Shown piece after piece: positions 1 to 7,920 of a stretch of 26,488 nucleotides of DNA. The stretch comes from CAZCVI01 sp964502145 (GTDB taxonomy: Bacteria > Acidobacteriota > Aminicenantia > UBA2199): contig CAZCVI010000095.1 of NCBI GenBank assembly GCA_964502145.1, positions 1-26,488 of the forward strand. Direction: 5' to 3'. The notes under the pieces were generated by a model, which saw only the letters and a list, made by a program, of their open reading frames with translations, was not told the DNA's origin and ran no database searches. The first letter of the stretch is position 1, and each line of letters starts with the position of its first letter. The position numbers and the translations under genes are program-made.

Positions 1-208
1 ATATTTTTTTAATGCGGTAATGGAAGGTGCCGTCCAAAAAACTGAATAGATACTTGGCAAGTTATTGCTAAATTCATGATGACGTAGTATAATCAGATAC
101 TGGATTTTAAAGCGAACTCCGGGCAAAACCAAACAATATTATGTTGTACTATAGTATATTGTACTATTATTTATCATCATAGAAAAAATTAGAATAAGGA
201 CAAAACGC
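1..208. other. Upstream region of permease gene with palindromic AT-rich site
   Basis: No gene is seen here. Just before the permease start there is a perfect 10-bp palindrome TACTATAGTA (147-156), followed by a second TTGTACTAT-like half at 160-168, giving two spaced copies of TTGTACTAT. This could be an operator overlapping the permease promoter. A ribosome-binding site AAGGA lies at about 195-199, some 9 nt before the ATG. I cannot name a regulator, and an AT-rich palindrome may be chance. Confidence 0.35.
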
Positions 209-1657
209 ATGGAAAAGACGAATGTGAAAGTACTGGGATTTCTTCCACTGTTGGCGTTAGTAGTGGGATCAATCGTGGGTGCCGGGATATTTAATTCGCC
301 CGCCGATCTGGGTAATAAAGCCAACCCCGGCTGGATTATCATTGCTTGGGCGATCACGGCGGTTGGGGTTTTTTCGTTGGTCAGGGTATTTCAATATGTG
401 AATAATAGGAGACCGGATCTGGAAGGTGGGATTTACACCTATGCGCGGGAAATTGCGGGTGAGTTCACGGGTTTTAATTCGGCTTACGGGTATTGGTGGA
501 GTTCTCTTTTTACCAATCTGGCTTATTTATTTGCTATTCCGAAGATACTCAGTTACTATTTCCCCGTGTTAGCCAGCCACAAGTGGGCCGCGTTTTTTTT
601 GGCCACGGTTCTATTGTGGCTTTATCATGGGCTGATTTTATCAGGCATTCGGACCGCGGGCATGACCAATGTATTTATTACCATACTTAAAATCACGCCG
701 CTTATTTTTGTGGTAGGTGTGACCATTTTTATGTTCAAACCCTCTCTGATTGGTGATCCTTTTGCAGTGGTCTTAAATAGTAATGGTCAGACAACCGGAG
801 TTTGGGCGCAGATAGGCGGTAGTTTTGCAATCACTGTTTTTGCTTTTCTGGGTATTGAGTCTGCCGTGGTTCTTTCGGGAAAGGCCAAGCTTGCCAAGGA
901 TATTGGGCGTGTGACTTTGATTGGATTTTTGATTACATTGACTATCTATGTGCTTATTTCCACGCTGACCATGGGTGTTGCGCCAGCGCGTGAAATTGTT
1001 AATGCGTCGAGTCCGTTGGGAGCGGTTCTGGGGTATGCCATTGGTGGTTTTGGGCGGCATTTCCTGAATTTCGGGTTTCTTTTTTCCGTGATGGGAGCGC
1101 TTTTGTCTTGGTTGTTGTTGACCGCCGAGGTTACTTACAGTTCTGCAAAAACCGATGGTTCGTTTCCGCGGGCGTTCACGCGGATTAATCAGCAGGCCAC
1201 GCCGGTATTTTCTTTGACTCTTACCAATATCATCACGCAGGTTATATTGATTTTGCTCTATACTTTTTCCAAATCAGCGGATATCAGTGCGGCGGGGAAT
1301 GCGCCGTTGTTGCAGAATCTCTATTTTGCGGCGATCAGTCTTTCGGTGGTTTGTGTTATGGTGCCCTACATTCTTTCGTCTGCATTGGGGGTTAGGATGG
1401 CGCTCAGGGAAAAAATAAAAACCACGGTGGTTTATGGAGTATTGAGTGGAGTTTTTTTCTTCTGGGTGTTTTTGACGATGGCGAAGTATTTGGCCGCAGC
1501 GGTGGTGATTTATACTACGGGTGCGATTTTCCGTTTCTTCGTGCATCGGGAACGGAAGGAAGCTTTCCCCCGTGTTGAAGTGATTTTTTACCTAGTGATG
1601 TTTTTGGGAAGCCTTGTGGTTTCGTATTATGTCGGTAACGGCTTGATCCAGTTTTAA
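209..1657 (+). CDS. APC-superfamily amino acid/polyamine permease (APA-type antiporter)
   Basis: This 482-aa integral membrane protein should move amino acids or polyamines across the inner membrane, probably by proton symport or substrate:product exchange as in the basic amino acid/polyamine antiporter (APA) family. The first membrane segment carries the family signature GSIVGAGIF (residues 20-28), the unwound glycine-rich substrate site of LeuT-fold transporters. A second hallmark, FAFLGIES, with E217, marks TM6. About 12 hydrophobic segments are visible and the length is typical for APA members such as ArcD/AdiC-like proteins. The start is supported by AAGGA about 9 nt upstream. No decarboxylase or deiminase gene lies beside it, so the substrate cannot be inferred from context. 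It appears monocistronic, ending at a strong terminator. Family assignment is firm; substrate is unknown. Confidence 0.88.
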   Translation: MEKTNVKVLGFLPLLALVVGSIVGAGIFNSPADLGNKANPGWIIIAWAITAVGVFSLVRVFQYVNNRRPDLEGGIYTYAREIAGEFTGFNSAYGYWWSSLFTNLAYLFAIPKILSYYFPVLASHKWAAFFLATVLLWLYHGLILSGIRTAGMTNVFITILKITPLIFVVGVTIFMFKPSLIGDPFAVVLNSNGQTTGVWAQIGGSFAITVFAFLGIESAVVLSGKAKLAKDIGRVTLIGFLITLTIYVLISTLTMGVAPAREIVNASSPLGAVLGYAIGGFGRHFLNFGFLFSVMGALLSWLLLTAEVTYSSAKTDGSFPRAFTRINQQATPVFSLTLTNIITQVILILLYTFSKSADISAAGNAPLLQNLYFAAISLSVVCVMVPYILSSALGVRMALREKIKTTVVYGVLSGVFFFWVFLTMAKYLAAAVVIYTTGAIFRFFVHRERKEAFPRVEVIFYLVMFLGSLVVSYYVGNGLIQF

Positions 1658-1683
1658 ACAAGAAAAATAAATCTGGGGTCCAG

Positions 1684-1696
1684 GGGACGCCGTCCC
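1684..1696. repeat. Small GGGAC-gcc-GTCCC hairpin after the permease
   Basis: A 5-bp perfect stem with a 3-nt loop sits about 25 nt after the permease stop. A near-identical hairpin (GGGGAC-tgc-GTCCCC) lies directly after the outer-membrane barrel gene at 19778-19792. There is no T-run, so it is not itself a classical terminator. Confidence 0.5.
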
Positions 1697-1717
1697 TTGG
1701 CCCTCGGAGAGCCGCCG

Positions 1718-1746
1718 GAGGCATAAGACTATATGCCTCTTTTTTT
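1718..1746 (+). terminator. Rho-independent terminator of the permease gene
   Basis: An 8-bp perfect stem, GAGGCATA (1718-1725) and TATGCCTC (1732-1739), with a 6-nt loop is followed at once by seven T residues (1740-1746). This is a textbook intrinsic terminator for plus-strand transcription and separates the permease from the AT-rich island. Confidence 0.88.
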
Positions 1747-2036
1747 ATTGGGGGTTAGTGAGAAATTGTGAAAGGTAAAAATCAGCAGGTGATTGGTTTT
1801 GGGTGTGTGCGATAATTGAATTGAATGTATTTCCTATTATAACCTAGTTTGGTTTCCGGTTTCGCGTTCGTCTATTGTTTGGTTTTTTTATTGAAATCGT
1901 TTTTTGATGATGATTTTATGGGTTGTTTTCTTTTTTGGAGCAAAAGATATTTTGGAAAAAAATAAAAATATTATAAAACCACTTGACTTGTTTGAATAAG
2001 TATTCTATTATTTATTTTTGACCAGATCAAGGAGGT
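1747..2036. other. AT-rich intergenic stretch before the island
   Basis: Apart from the promoter at 1983-2011 and the ribosome-binding site at about 2029-2035, I see no gene, repeat or RNA structure here. Runs of T and A dominate, and composition shifts clearly from the preceding permease gene. Confidence 0.5.
1983..2011 (+). promoter_or_regulatory. Sigma-70 type promoter of the accessory island
   Basis: TTGACT (1983-1988) and TATTAT (2006-2011) are separated by exactly 17 nt, each one mismatch from consensus. Transcription would start near 2018, giving a short leader with AAGGAGG before the first island gene. Confidence 0.65.
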
Positions 2037-2039
2037 TTG

Positions 2040-2648
2040 GTGACGGGCAAGATTTTTAAGATAAAGGTTGTCGATGGCACGTATTCCGCAGAGGTGGAAG
2101 GCGACTGGGAGCAAGTTAATGAAAATTTTATCAAGAGAAATGGAATAGAAATCATATTACGTCAAGCCTATAAAGCTTCCAGAAACATTGAAAAATCTGA
2201 AGGGGAATGGAAGGGAAATTCCAATACCGAAACCTTAAATTCAAAATATAGAGTGATGCATGAACGATCAATTGAAAAGACAGAACCAATTGATCTTGTG
2301 GAGCCCAGTGCAGTGGATGATTTATATGACAGTTATGGTGCGCTGGCGGAAGTTGTAAAAAATGATTTTGGAGGTCGCGAGATTGAGTGGCTCTTGGTTT
2401 ACTGTTTTTATGCCTCTGATTTTGGCAAAGCCGATTTCAGCCGGGAGGATATCATTGCATTATATGAAGAAACTGGCAGATCAAGCTTGAGTAGGAAACG
2501 AAATTTGAGCAATAATTTACATACGCTACAAAAGTATAAATGGATTCGGGGTTCTAATACGGTTTATTCTATTACAGATGAGGGTATCTTGCGGGCGAGA
2601 GGGATTCTTGTCCGTGAGAGTTCCTCAGAAAAAAATATAATTAATTAA
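2040..2648 (+). CDS. Hypothetical protein with possible C-terminal winged helix
   Basis: I do not recognise this 202-aa protein. The N-terminal ~45 residues look like a small beta-alpha module (KIFKIKVVDGTYSAEVEG). A polar linker with many Glu/Lys/Asn follows. The last ~90 residues (from about residue 110) look like alpha helices followed by a beta-hairpin wing ending in YSITDEG, which resembles DNA-binding winged-helix domains. The start is not certain. AAGGAGG ends at 2035, so GTG at 2040 (4-nt spacing) is better placed than TTG at 2037 (1-nt spacing), though both are short. It is the first gene after a good promoter and is followed by two tiny ORFs and the HD-domain gene on the same strand. 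A regulatory or sensor role is only an inference from the wing-like end. Confidence 0.6.
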   Translation: MTGKIFKIKVVDGTYSAEVEGDWEQVNENFIKRNGIEIILRQAYKASRNIEKSEGEWKGNSNTETLNSKYRVMHERSIEKTEPIDLVEPSAVDDLYDSYGALAEVVKNDFGGREIEWLLVYCFYASDFGKADFSREDIIALYEETGRSSLSRKRNLSNNLHTLQKYKWIRGSNTVYSITDEGILRARGILVRESSSEKNIIN

Positions 2649-2658
2649 GGAGTTCCTG

Positions 2659-2757
2659 ATGGTTACGAATATGGTTGAAATATTGATGTATGCCGGTATC
2701 TTGAAAAAATGCTTTATATATTTTAAAAAGACGCTATTATTAAATTTTAACAATTGA
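2659..2757 (+). CDS. Possible 32-aa peptide with a strong ribosome-binding site
   Basis: AAGGAG (2647-2652) overlaps the stop of the preceding gene and is 6 nt from ATG 2659, an ideal translation start. The frame then closes after 32 codons. The peptide begins MVTNMVEILMYAGILKK and is hydrophobic with several lysines, like some small membrane peptides. It could be a real small protein, a toxin-like peptide, or the surviving start of a decayed second gene. Only the start signal argues for it; codon use cannot be judged over 32 codons. Confidence 0.35.
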   Translation: MVTNMVEILMYAGILKKCFIYFKKTLLLNFNN

Positions 2758-2830
2758 TATATTGTGAAATTTATGGCCATACTCTATTTTTCAACCTGCA
2801 AGTAGACAGTTAGATGAGCAGGTAAAGCGA

Positions 2831-2995
2831 ATGATTTACGAAGATGAAGGTGAAAAAATTTGGGTGGCTAGGGCTGAAGAGCAGCCATGTCCATGTCTCC
2901 TATCCGATTTTTTATTGGCACTGGTTATAGTACGTTTCGATATTGAGAGTGTGTACGATATCCGTAAACTGTTTGGTATTTGGAAAAAAAACTAG
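2831..2995 (+). CDS. Possible 54-aa ORF coupled to the HD-domain gene
   Basis: ATG 2831 has a modest AGG 8 nt upstream. The frame runs to TAG at 2993-2995, one base before the ATG of the HD-domain gene (TAGaATG), an arrangement typical of translational coupling. The peptide begins MIYEDEGEKIWVARAEE, contains a CPC motif at residues 19-21 and a hydrophobic stretch (LLSDFLLALVIV), and ends basic. The frame is open back to 2768 without an alternative start, so it might also be the 3' remnant of an older gene. I do not recognise the sequence. Confidence 0.35.
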   Translation: MIYEDEGEKIWVARAEEQPCPCLLSDFLLALVIVRFDIESVYDIRKLFGIWKKN

Positions 2996-2996
2996 A

Positions 2997-4799
2997 ATGA
3001 ACGAATCTTGCATTCAGACGGAAATCAGTGTCCCAAAAAATATAGGGGTTGGTAAACCTCTATGTCTTGTTTATTCTCCCATCAAACCTGAAATATTTGA
3101 TGTGGATATAGTACTTCTGAATTGTGCTCAGTCGGTTACGACAGTCTTTGAAAGAGAATTTAAAAATTACCAGTGTATTGCGACTCTTTATGAGGAAAAC
3201 CTTTATCAAGTATTATCCTCCCGTCTATTATCTGCCATTCCAAATAGTAAAGTTTTATTTGTTTTGATAGGTGTTCGCGGGGGGGACCAAAATTTGGGAG
3301 AATTGGTAAATCTAATCAATATTTTTAGAAAACAATTTAGTAAACTGCATTTTATTATCTGTAGTGATCTTGGTGAAAGTCATCTCCACATGTATTTCCC
3401 TGATGTGAGTAGTTACAAATTTCCAACAATCTCAGAAATTGCTTTTAAGGACGACCCCCGGATTTTTCGCCACCGAATTAGTGACATACTTACTCGAAAA
3501 ACGAACAATTCGCTTGAGATAGGTGATTTTCAGATTCTTGAGTTATTAAATAAAACCAAGACATTTAAATTATTTGGATTGCCCTTTGAACCTTTTTTGG
3601 ATATTGCGCAACTAGAGAAGTTGCGTGAATCGAAAAATTTAGATGAATACTCGCTTTGGTTTGACATTACTTTGTATAAAAAAATAATATTCCATCTTAT
3701 TGAAAATTTTAAGTCCGCCAAGTTGGATTTTCTTGTTAATTTAATCAACAATTTTACATATTTTGAACGATTGTCCTATGTGCTTCCTTATTATGCTCCC
3801 CAAAAAAGGTACCGAGATCATTTTCTCCACCAGTTGAGAATTGCAATTTTAGGAGATTTTTTCTTGGATTTGTACTTGGAGGATAATATGAAGTTAATCG
3901 ACTTGGTTAATCGTATTTTACGAGATCAGGATGAAGCCAACACGTTTCCTCACTTTAGGAAAGAAGATTACCAAAACACTCTTATTTCATGTCGATTAAT
4001 TTGGTGGGTAATAGGTCTTATGCATGATTGTACGTATCCATTGAATGCAATATTTTCCCCTCCTCTTTTTTCTGGTGAGGGCAGGGTAAAGATGTTGAAC
4101 ACATATGTGCCCGAATTCATTAAACCTTATATCAAGGGGCATCAATGGGCGGCAGAGAAACTCAAAAATAATTTAAGACTGTGGTTAAGGGACTTTTTGC
4201 CATATTTGAAAATTAATGATTCAGGTAGGCAGGTCATTTTGAACAGTGAAGCACCACACCTCCAGCATAATATTACCTCTGCTTTTAACCTCTGGTGGAT
4301 TTATAATCAACAATCTAGGAAAGATAAAAGATTCTGCCCGGATTTGGCTGCTCAATCCATTCTATTGCACCACCCTTTTCCCGGGAGTGGTATCGATGAT
4401 TTTGAGCGCATTCGATTTGGAAAAAATCCTTTGGCCTTTTTACTGATCTTACTGGATGAAGTTCAAGATTGGGGAAGACCTGCTATTATTACCACTGACC
4501 AGTGGAATCCCACTTCGATGGATAAGTCCATTGATTTAGGTAAAATTAAAATCGAAGGAATTACTAGGATGAAAGAAGAACCCCATAAATGGAAATTAAG
4601 TGGGCATGAACTCGTATTCACTCTGGATTTCGAAAAAAATGATAATCTTAAAGAGGGTGTTGCGCAGCGGATCATCGCTGCAAAAGAGGAAAATCTTGGC
4701 CGTTTGTACATTGGGTCTCAATCATTGCCCGATATTAAAGTACGTCTTAAATTTAAGGGATTAGAGATGAAGGAAATTTCTATTAGAAGAGCTGATTAA
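2997..4799 (+). CDS. HD-domain phosphohydrolase-like protein, uncharacterised
   Basis: I read this 600-aa soluble protein as an HD-superfamily member. The expected metal-binding series is present in order: H275 (RDHFLHQL, also H278), the doublet H343-D344 (GLMHDCTYP), H382 (HQWAAEK), H458-H459 (SILLHHPF) and D487 in LLILLDEVQDWGRP. HD proteins cleave phosphate esters such as cyclic dinucleotides, (p)ppGpp or dNTPs; the substrate here is unknown. Residues ~1-170 form a separate domain with alternating strands and helices (SKVLFVLIG, LHFIICSD) that may be a Rossmann- or receiver-like fold, though no phosphoacceptor site is evident. ATG 2997 is preferred over TTG 2943 because it follows the stop of a small ORF by one base. 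The gene is AT-rich compared with its neighbours, suggesting transfer. Confidence 0.6.
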   Translation: MNESCIQTEISVPKNIGVGKPLCLVYSPIKPEIFDVDIVLLNCAQSVTTVFEREFKNYQCIATLYEENLYQVLSSRLLSAIPNSKVLFVLIGVRGGDQNLGELVNLINIFRKQFSKLHFIICSDLGESHLHMYFPDVSSYKFPTISEIAFKDDPRIFRHRISDILTRKTNNSLEIGDFQILELLNKTKTFKLFGLPFEPFLDIAQLEKLRESKNLDEYSLWFDITLYKKIIFHLIENFKSAKLDFLVNLINNFTYFERLSYVLPYYAPQKRYRDHFLHQLRIAILGDFFLDLYLEDNMKLIDLVNRILRDQDEANTFPHFRKEDYQNTLISCRLIWWVIGLMHDCTYPLNAIFSPPLFSGEGRVKMLNTYVPEFIKPYIKGHQWAAEKLKNNLRLWLRDFLPYLKINDSGRQVILNSEAPHLQHNITSAFNLWWIYNQQSRKDKRFCPDLAAQSILLHHPFPGSGIDDFERIRFGKNPLAFLLILLDEVQDWGRPAIITTDQWNPTSMDKSIDLGKIKIEGITRMKEEPHKWKLSGHELVFTLDFEKNDNLKEGVAQRIIAAKEENLGRLYIGSQSLPDIKVRLKFKGLEMKEISIRRAD

Positions 4800-4892
4800 A
4801 AGCGTTTTCGCCTGAATTTTTACATGGTGTAGTCATTGGGATGCATAGAGGTCTCCTATTGCGTAGGCCGTGGCCAGGTATAGTTCTAATAA

Positions 4893-4950
4893 TTCCCACT
4901 CTTCCCATTTGATTTTACCATACTCTCAAAAATCTGGCGGTGAATCCAAG
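4893..4950. repeat. Partial member of the 9-nt-unit palindromic repeat family (copy A)
   Basis: Two 9-nt units, TTCCCACTC (4893-4901) and TTCCCATTT (4902-4910), are followed by ATACTCTC (4920-4927) and by CTGGCGGTGAATCCA (4934-4948). Read on the minus strand this gives TGGATTCACCGCCAG, then TTTGAGAGTAT, then TGGGA units. That is the same order of blocks as the larger copy at 9546-9720. The opposite arm is missing or degraded. Confidence 0.65.
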
Positions 4951-4963
4951 ATACTTGTGTCCC

Positions 4964-4992
4964 TTGACTTTTCCATTTAATGAATGTAAAAT
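4964..4992 (+). promoter_or_regulatory. Sigma-70 type promoter of the P-type ATPase gene
   Basis: TTGACT (4964-4969) and TAAAAT (4987-4992) are 17 nt apart, each one mismatch from consensus. The predicted start near 4999 gives a leader of about 75 nt before the ATPase ATG. It lies just beyond repeat copy A. Confidence 0.6.
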
Positions 4993-5074
4993 ACCTATAA
5001 CTGACCCATCAGGATGAAAAAAATGACTGTTTTTAAAAGAGAACTCCTGTCTTATCGACTCAAAGGAAGCGAAT

Positions 5075-7651
5075 ATGAAAAATTTAGACATTGATAACAT
5101 AACGGGCTTGACAAACGCCACAGTGCAAGAGCGATTCAAAACGGAAGGCTATAACGAACTGCCATCATCCCAACAACGAACGGTTTTCACTATTGCTTTT
5201 GAAGTGGTTAAAGAACCAATGTTCCTTTTATTAGTGGCATGCGGCGTGCTTTATTTAATACTGGGGGATTTTAAAGAAGCGATCCTTCTACTGGGTTTTG
5301 TTTTTGTGATCATGGGCATCACATTTCTGCAAGAGCGCAAGACTGAACGGGCTTTAGATGCACTACGCGATTTGTCCAGTCCCCGTGCCCTTGTCATCCG
5401 TGAAGGAAAAGAAATCCGCATCCCAGGTCGCGAAGTGGTTCGGGGCGACATGGTGGTTCTTACTGAAGGGGATCGTGTCCCAGCGGATGCGATTGTGCTG
5501 AAAGCCATTAATCTGAGCGCGGATGAATCATTGCTCACGGGGGAATCGGTACCCGTGCGCAAATCCTCCTGGGAAAAACCGGAAACCGAGGCGGAATCCA
5601 TGGGTTTACCGGGCGGAGATGATTTGCCTTATGTGTTTTCCGGTTCAATGATCGTGCAAGGCCAGGGCATTGCCAAAGTGGTGGGCACGGCACAAAATAC
5701 TGAAATCGGCAAAATCGGCAAAGCGCTGAGCTCGGTGGAAATCGAAGATACTCTCTTAAAACAAGAAACGGGCCGCCTGGTTAAAAACATCGCCATTATC
5801 GGGGTGATGTTGTGTTTGATTGTGATTTTAGTGTTTGGTTTTGTCCGTGGTCATTGGATTCAAGGTTTTCTGGCTGGCTTGACATTGGCCATGGCGATGT
5901 TGCCGGAAGAATTTCCCGTTGTTTTAACGATATTTCTGGCGTTGGGGGCGTGGCGGATTTCAAAGAAGAATGTGCTAACGCGCCGGGTGCCGGTAGTGGA
6001 AACACTGGGCGCGGCCACGGTCCTATGCGTGGATAAAACAGGAACACTGACATTGAACCAAATGGGGATCGCGGAAATTTATGCGAATGGACAATACCTG
6101 GATGTGAAGGACGGCGATATTGAAACAATACCGGAACATTTTCACGAGTTGATTGAATTCGGGATTCTGGCGGGCCGCAAAGACCCGTTTGATCCGATGG
6201 AAAAAGCACTGAAACGATTGGGGATATTCAAACTACAAGGCACGGAACATCTACACGACGATTGGGAATTGTTGGAAGAGTACTCGTTGTCCAAAGAGTT
6301 ATTGGCGATGTCCAATGTTTGGAAATCCAAGAGTACGAACCGCTTGACGATCTCATCAAAAGGAGCACCGGAAGCGATCTTTGATCTTTGCCATCTGCCA
6401 GCCGATAAAGTCGCGGAGTTTGCCACGGCAGTAGATACGATGAGTGGCAAGGGGTTGCGCGTGCTGGGAGTGGCGGATGCCTATTTTAATACGGAAATAC
6501 TGCCGGAAGATCAACACCAGTTTGAATTTCGTTTTATTGGCTTGATTGGTTTCGCCGATCCGGTGCGTCCGACTGTACCCCAGGCGATTAAAGAATGTTA
6601 CAAAGCGGGTATCCGAGTAATCATGATCACTGGCGATCATCCGGGCACGGCCCAGAGTATCGCCAGACAAATCGGGTTGAAGAATCATGAACAATTCATC
6701 CAGGGACCGGAATTAACTGCTCTGGGGGAAGAAGAATTGAAGCAACGGGTGAAAGAGACAAATATTTTCTGCCGGGTCGTGCCGGAACAGAAATTAAAAA
6801 TTGTCAATGCGTTAAAAGCCAATGGTGAGATCGTGGCCATGACGGGTGATGGGGTGAATGATGCACCGGCGCTTAAATCGGCCCATATTGGTATTGCGAT
6901 GGGCGGACGGGGGACGGATGTGGCCCGTGAATCGGCAGCGTTGGTGTTATTAGACGATGATTTCTCTTCGATTGTGGGTGCGGTAAAAATGGGCCGACGG
7001 ATTTTTGATAACCTGAAAAAAGCCATGTCTTATATTTTTTCCATCCATGTTCCGATTGCGGGATTGTCGTTGCTGCCACTTCTGTTGAACCGCGACCTGA
7101 TCCTTTTTCCTATTCATATTGTTTTTCTGGAATTGATCATCGATCCCGCTTGCTCGGTGGTGTTTGAAGCAGAAAAGGAAGAGTCCAACCTGTTACTTCG
7201 TCCACCACGCAATATCACTGACCCGTTATTTGGCAAACGTAATGTGATCATCAGTTTGTTGCAGGGGCTTGCTGTTTTGGTGGCTTGCTCGGTGGTTTAT
7301 TTTATGGGCATAAAAAATGGCAGAAATGAATTTGAAGCACGGGCATTATGTTTTACTACCCTGATTATTGCCAATATCGGGTTGATTGTGACCAACCGTT
7401 CTTGGAGTGAAAGTTTTTTCACCTCTTTTAAAGAGAAGAATATGGCATTTTTTGGAGTGTTGACTGGGGCGGTTGTATTTTTGGGAATGGCGTTGTTTGT
7501 ACCGCCCATTCGGAATTTGTTTCGGTTTAGTTATTTGCATTTTAATGATATTTTGCTTTGTTTAGGCGCGGGTTTGTTGAGTATTTCCGGGTTTGAAGTG
7601 TACAAGATGATGCGTCGAAGATACCCTGTGGACAAAGTGGACAGGAACTAG
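5075..7651 (+). CDS. P-type cation-transporting ATPase (P2-like, PEEFP type)
   Basis: This 858-aa inner-membrane pump uses ATP to move a cation. It has the full P-type set: actuator loop TGES (155-158), phosphorylated D320 in DKTGTLT, the KGAPE nucleotide-binding motif and TGDGVNDAP (590-598) closing the P domain. About ten membrane helices are visible (two pairs before the catalytic loop, six after). Length and topology match the P2 group (Ca2+/Na+/Mg2+ pumps). The M4 ion-site motif is PEEFP (277-281) instead of the PEGLP of Ca2+ pumps, and M6 has LELIIDP. M5 (IFSIHVPIAGLSLLP) also lacks the usual Ca2+ ligands. The cation is therefore uncertain. AAGGAA sits about 7 nt before the ATG. The last residues, VDKVDRN, are encoded by two 9-nt repeat units. 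Confidence 0.9.
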   Translation: MKNLDIDNITGLTNATVQERFKTEGYNELPSSQQRTVFTIAFEVVKEPMFLLLVACGVLYLILGDFKEAILLLGFVFVIMGITFLQERKTERALDALRDLSSPRALVIREGKEIRIPGREVVRGDMVVLTEGDRVPADAIVLKAINLSADESLLTGESVPVRKSSWEKPETEAESMGLPGGDDLPYVFSGSMIVQGQGIAKVVGTAQNTEIGKIGKALSSVEIEDTLLKQETGRLVKNIAIIGVMLCLIVILVFGFVRGHWIQGFLAGLTLAMAMLPEEFPVVLTIFLALGAWRISKKNVLTRRVPVVETLGAATVLCVDKTGTLTLNQMGIAEIYANGQYLDVKDGDIETIPEHFHELIEFGILAGRKDPFDPMEKALKRLGIFKLQGTEHLHDDWELLEEYSLSKELLAMSNVWKSKSTNRLTISSKGAPEAIFDLCHLPADKVAEFATAVDTMSGKGLRVLGVADAYFNTEILPEDQHQFEFRFIGLIGFADPVRPTVPQAIKECYKAGIRVIMITGDHPGTAQSIARQIGLKNHEQFIQGPELTALGEEELKQRVKETNIFCRVVPEQKLKIVNALKANGEIVAMTGDGVNDAPALKSAHIGIAMGGRGTDVARESAALVLLDDDFSSIVGAVKMGRRIFDNLKKAMSYIFSIHVPIAGLSLLPLLLNRDLILFPIHIVFLELIIDPACSVVFEAEKEESNLLLRPPRNITDPLFGKRNVIISLLQGLAVLVACSVVYFMGIKNGRNEFEARALCFTTLIIANIGLIVTNRSWSESFFTSFKEKNMAFFGVLTGAVVFLGMALFVPPIRNLFRFSYLHFNDILLCLGAGLLSISGFEVYKMMRRRYPVDKVDRN

Positions 7652-7880
7652 GGGGCTTCTGTGCCCATTTGTATTTACGTACCATCAAAGAACTTGGCAG
7701 TGAATCCTTTGTTCGCTGGATTCACTGCCAAGTTTCAAAAAAAACTGGACTATCTGGACATACTGGACTTCACAAAACCTGTAAATTTTGTCCAGCTTGT
7801 CCAGTAAGTCCAGAGCGTCCAGCTTGCCACGGTTATCCATGGCTCTTTTTAAAATTTGGCAGTGAATCCTTTGTTCTCAA
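7628..7880. repeat. Palindromic 9-nt-unit repeat element (copy C)
   Basis: Ordered parts are visible. (1) Two GTGGAC units with 9-nt period lie at 7628-7642, inside the ATPase 3' end. (2) A perfect 17-bp hairpin follows: AACTTGGCAGTGAATCC (7691-7707), a 10-nt loop, and its exact complement (7718-7734). (3) CTGGAC occurs three times at 9-nt steps (7745, 7754, 7763). (4) There is a short A/T-rich middle. (5) GTCCAG occurs four times at 9-nt steps (7790, 7799, 7808, 7817). (6) A second copy of the head starts at 7856 and repeats 21 nt of the first (7694-7714). Parts 3 and 5 are reverse complements and could pair into a long hairpin. No transposase or open reading frame is associated. Confidence 0.8.
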
Positions 7881-7920
7881 GTCTCTTGCAATAATTCATA
7901 AAATATGGTAAGTTATTAAC

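Noticed and set aside
2943..2996. TTG start extending the HD protein by 18 residues
   Set aside because: It has no Shine-Dalgarno sequence, and ATG 2997 directly follows the stop of the preceding small ORF.
5796..6209. 137-codon minus-strand frame inside the P-type ATPase gene
   Set aside because: It is a shadow of the ATPase coding sequence; the product resembles no protein family.
7669..7911. 80-codon plus-strand frame between the ATPase and the AbiEi-like gene
   Set aside because: It lies wholly inside repeat copy C; the translation just reflects the hairpin and 9-nt units, and there is no ribosome-binding site.
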